A DNA stretch of 64,000 nucleotides, from assembly GCF_024323335.1 (NCBI RefSeq), contig NC_066584.1:269615618-269679617 (forward strand), read 5' to 3'. Every line of letters begins with the position of its first letter. Within the stretch, counting starts at the first letter, position 1. The notes below the pieces were generated by a model. It ran no database searches. It had not been told where the DNA came from and saw only the letters and a list, made by a program, of their open reading frames with translations. Made by a program: the position numbers and the translations under genes. The DNA comes from Lathyrus oleraceus. Taxonomy: Eukaryota > Streptophyta > Magnoliopsida > Fabales > Fabaceae. This document shows, piece after piece, positions 62,169 to 64,000 of this stretch.

Positions 62169-64000
62169 TCACACAGAACTCTTTCGAGTTATGAGTTCTT
62201 CTAATTCAGAGTTGAACCTCTTCACCATCCCCTCACACATCATAACAAAATGGATTACAGCAGGATGTGTGTCATGCTGGTCCAATCCTTCCACTGCCTC
62301 TCTCAATCTCCAAGGCATTTCTTGGGTTATCCAATTGCAGAATTGCACCAAACCGTTGAGCTTTGCACGGTACCCATCTTTGTCCGCTTGCAAAAAATTG
62401 ATAGTTCTCCTAAAGGTATCGTAATCCTCAATGACTTGCTCTCTTTCCCTTAGCCATATCACACTGTCTTGATGGAATGCCTCAAATCTATCTTTCCAAT
62501 GTTGAGCAACTCCTTTAGCATCTTTTGCTTCTTGGCATTTCTCGGCCCAAGTCGTAGGTGTGACTCGAGAAGCTTCCAGGGCTCTTTCCTTAAGTCGGCG
62601 CTCGTGCTCGGCTTGAGTTTCAGCATTATGGAGGGAGATAGTGAGATCTTGTATCTTAGCCTCCAATATCTCTCTAACCTCTTTTTTCTCTTCTGTGGCT
62701 CGTAGCCACCACCGCTTATTCTTTAGGCATTCTTTCTCAGCTTGTCTCAACTGCTCTTTAATGGTTTCTAGGCAGTGGTCAGCTTGCTCCATGCCTATTT
62801 TCACTTTCTTTCTCTTATGTTCTTCTTTGTCGACCTTTTCCTCAGTTGCTTCAAGCTGGGCCTTCTTCCTATCTAGTTCCCACTTTATCTCATTTCTTTC
62901 ATTTGAAACTTGTTGGAAGCTGGCCTGTAGCTCTTCATTTTCTCGTCCAAGTCTTGCTATAGCAGCTCGTAATGCTTCCACTTCTTCCATGGAGACAGGT
63001 ATGGGTTCTGGTGGTGGAGGTTGGGTTGGAGGATCGAGGATGAATGGCAGTTTGACCTCTTGACTTCTTCTAGTGACCCATTGATGATAGGGTTCTTTAT
63101 CCCCTATGACACCCTTTCCTTTGTCTTGTCCTCTGAAGCGAACTTTCTCCCAGGCTCGGATGACCCTTCTCAGCATAGCGGGATCTTCCATATTATGGAA
63201 CACAAAACCTTCTAACAACTGGTCATCTGGTTTGTATGTGATAGGATAACCCAACTGCCTTACTGCCAAAACAGGATTGTAGTTAATGCATCCCTTTGAC
63301 CCTATTAGCGGTACATTCGGGAATTCTCCACAACTAGCAATTGTGTCTCCCACATTCAAGCCATAAGGATACCAAATAATGCTATTTTCAGTGAGTCCTA
63401 CCAGCTTTTGAGACCACTCATATCCATCCATACTTTCAATTGTATCAACCTCTTTGAACACATGAGAGACAAGCCATTGGTAAAGGAGTGGTATGCAACA
63501 TAACATCAGTCCTCCCCTCTTTTCAAAGCGTAGATGCAAGGTGTGATAAACATCTGCCAAAAGTACGGGTACTGGATCTTCATTCTTAACCTTGACGGCC
63601 CAAAACACGCTAATAGCTGCCACATCAATTAACTTCTCCATGTTAGGAAATAACACCAATCCAAAAATAAGTAGAGCCATAATAGTATCATGGGCTTCCC
63701 ACTTCTGGGCTTTGGCAAAACTTTGAGCAGTTTTCTCCAGGTACTCTTGTGGAATTCCTTGCACCTTCCCCCAAATTTTGATGTTAGGGGTTAGATCTTT
63801 GACTGGGATGTCTAGTACTTTTGCCAACTCTTCGGGTTCAGGGATTTGACCTAACCCTTTGTATGGTCCCTTCTTTTGCTTAGGAGAGTCCAATATTCTT
63901 CCAAATTCTTCCAAAGTCGGGGCCAACTGGAAATCTTTAAAGAGGAAACTTCTGAGTGGTGGATCATAAAACTGGGCTAGTGCGGTAATAGCATCCTTTT
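62169..64000 (-). CDS. Element D ORF1 protein, N-terminus off the window
   Basis: Extra ORF upstream of gag, characteristic of Ogre elements; function unknown. The frame is open to the window edge (KDAITALAQFYDPPLRSFLF precedes the first usable start), so the N-terminus is missing and about 609 codons are visible. The N-terminal half matches element A's ORF1 (LLIFGLVLFPNMEKLIDV, MLCCIPLLYQWL, WSQKLVGLTENSIIWYP) and resembles the plant mobile-domain/DUF7745 group. After a proline-rich hinge (LDPPTQPPPPEP), the C-terminal half is a long charged coiled coil of roughly 230 residues (EEVEALRAAIARLGRENEEL onward, rich in E, K and R). The coil suggests self-association or docking to another coiled protein; that is inference. 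No stops or frameshifts are seen. Confidence 0.88.
   Translation of the reverse strand, partial: KDAITALAQFYDPPLRSFLFKDFQLAPTLEEFGRILDSPKQKKGPYKGLGQIPEPEELAKVLDIPVKDLTPNIKIWGKVQGIPQEYLEKTAQSFAKAQKWEAHDTIMALLIFGLVLFPNMEKLIDVAAISVFWAVKVKNEDPVPVLLADVYHTLHLRFEKRGGLMLCCIPLLYQWLVSHVFKEVDTIESMDGYEWSQKLVGLTENSIIWYPYGLNVGDTIASCGEFPNVPLIGSKGCINYNPVLAVRQLGYPITYKPDDQLLEGFVFHNMEDPAMLRRVIRAWEKVRFRGQDKGKGVIGDKEPYHQWVTRRSQEVKLPFILDPPTQPPPPEPIPVSMEEVEALRAAIARLGRENEELQASFQQVSNERNEIKWELDRKKAQLEATEEKVDKEEHKRKKVKIGMEQADHCLETIKEQLRQAEKECLKNKRWWLRATEEKKEVREILEAKIQDLTISLHNAETQAEHERRLKERALEASRVTPTTWAEKCQEAKDAKGVAQHWKDRFEAFHQDSVIWLREREQVIEDYDTFRRTINFLQADKDGYRAKLNGLVQFCNWITQEMPWRLREAVEGLDQHDTHPAVIHFVMMCEGMVKRFNSELEELITRKSSV

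Larger units (their letters stand above)
44971..64000 (-). mobile_element. Ogre-type Ty3/gypsy retrotransposon D, 3' 19 kb
   Basis: Read on the minus strand: ORF1 (partial at window edge), spacer, gag-protease, intron, RT-RNaseH-integrase, 3' UTR with tandem repeats, polypurine tract and 3' LTR. An extra ORF1, a protease/RT intron, large size and a hypervariable 3' UTR are diagnostic of Ogre/Tat elements. It is inserted in ORF1 of element A; the flank at the LTR end is GTACT (44966-44970). The 5' LTR and second target duplication lie beyond 64000. All coding regions are open, suggesting recent activity. Confidence 0.93.

Noticed and set aside
58465..63215. Several plus-strand open frames of 60-150 codons opposite gag, pol and ORF1
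   Set aside because: They are antisense shadows of the element D genes, with no recognisable domains.

Overview
The window is repetitive DNA from a plant nuclear genome, and I see no convincing host gene. Long AT-rich LTRs, Ogre/Tat-type Ty3/gypsy elements (extra ORF1 before gag-pro, intron between gag-pro and RT), multi-exon genes with GT-AG introns and large satellite monomers point to a legume, most likely tribe Fabeae (pea, vetch, Lathyrus, lentil). The family content supports this assignment, but no search was run.

Layout: (1) 1-31980 is a tandem array of 17 monomers of about 1.57 kb plus a partial one at the left edge. Each monomer holds about 285 bp of unassigned sequence followed by about 1.27 kb that looks like the start (U3 and promoter) of an LTR. 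(2) At 21694-26990 a complete 5297-bp CACTA transposon sits inside monomer 14. It has perfect 12-bp ends, a 3-bp target duplication (CCT), dense palindromic subterminal repeats and one apparently intact 13-coding-exon gene. That gene joins an En/Spm transposase-like region to a Ulp1-type cysteine protease domain; no main transposase gene is present. (3) At 31980 the array stops and the last monomer runs into what looks like the rest of an LTR (LTR C, to 34638).

(4) From 34639 on, Ogre-like elements are nested. Element A (plus strand) interrupts LTR C. Its 5' LTR is 34639-38937, followed by a primer-binding site and leader. A solo LTR (B, 39610-44128, 5-bp duplication CATTC) sits in A's leader/ORF1 junction. 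A's ORF1 resumes at 44129, carries a stop codon, and is cut at 44970 by element D on the minus strand. D runs from 44971 past the window end: 3' LTR 44971-50800, polypurine tract, a 4-kb 3' UTR with a 12-copy 179-bp tandem array, RT-RNaseH-integrase, an intron of about 217 bp, gag-protease, and ORF1 running off the edge. All D coding regions look intact, so D is probably young.

The inferred order of events is: LTR C and the satellite first, A into C, then B and D into A. The CACTA insertion into the array is independent of these. The most notable points are the tandem array built on an LTR promoter, the intact protease-transposase fusion gene in a transposase-less CACTA element, and tandem-repeat 'seeds' in the LTR and 3' UTR of D that resemble early stages of satellite birth.
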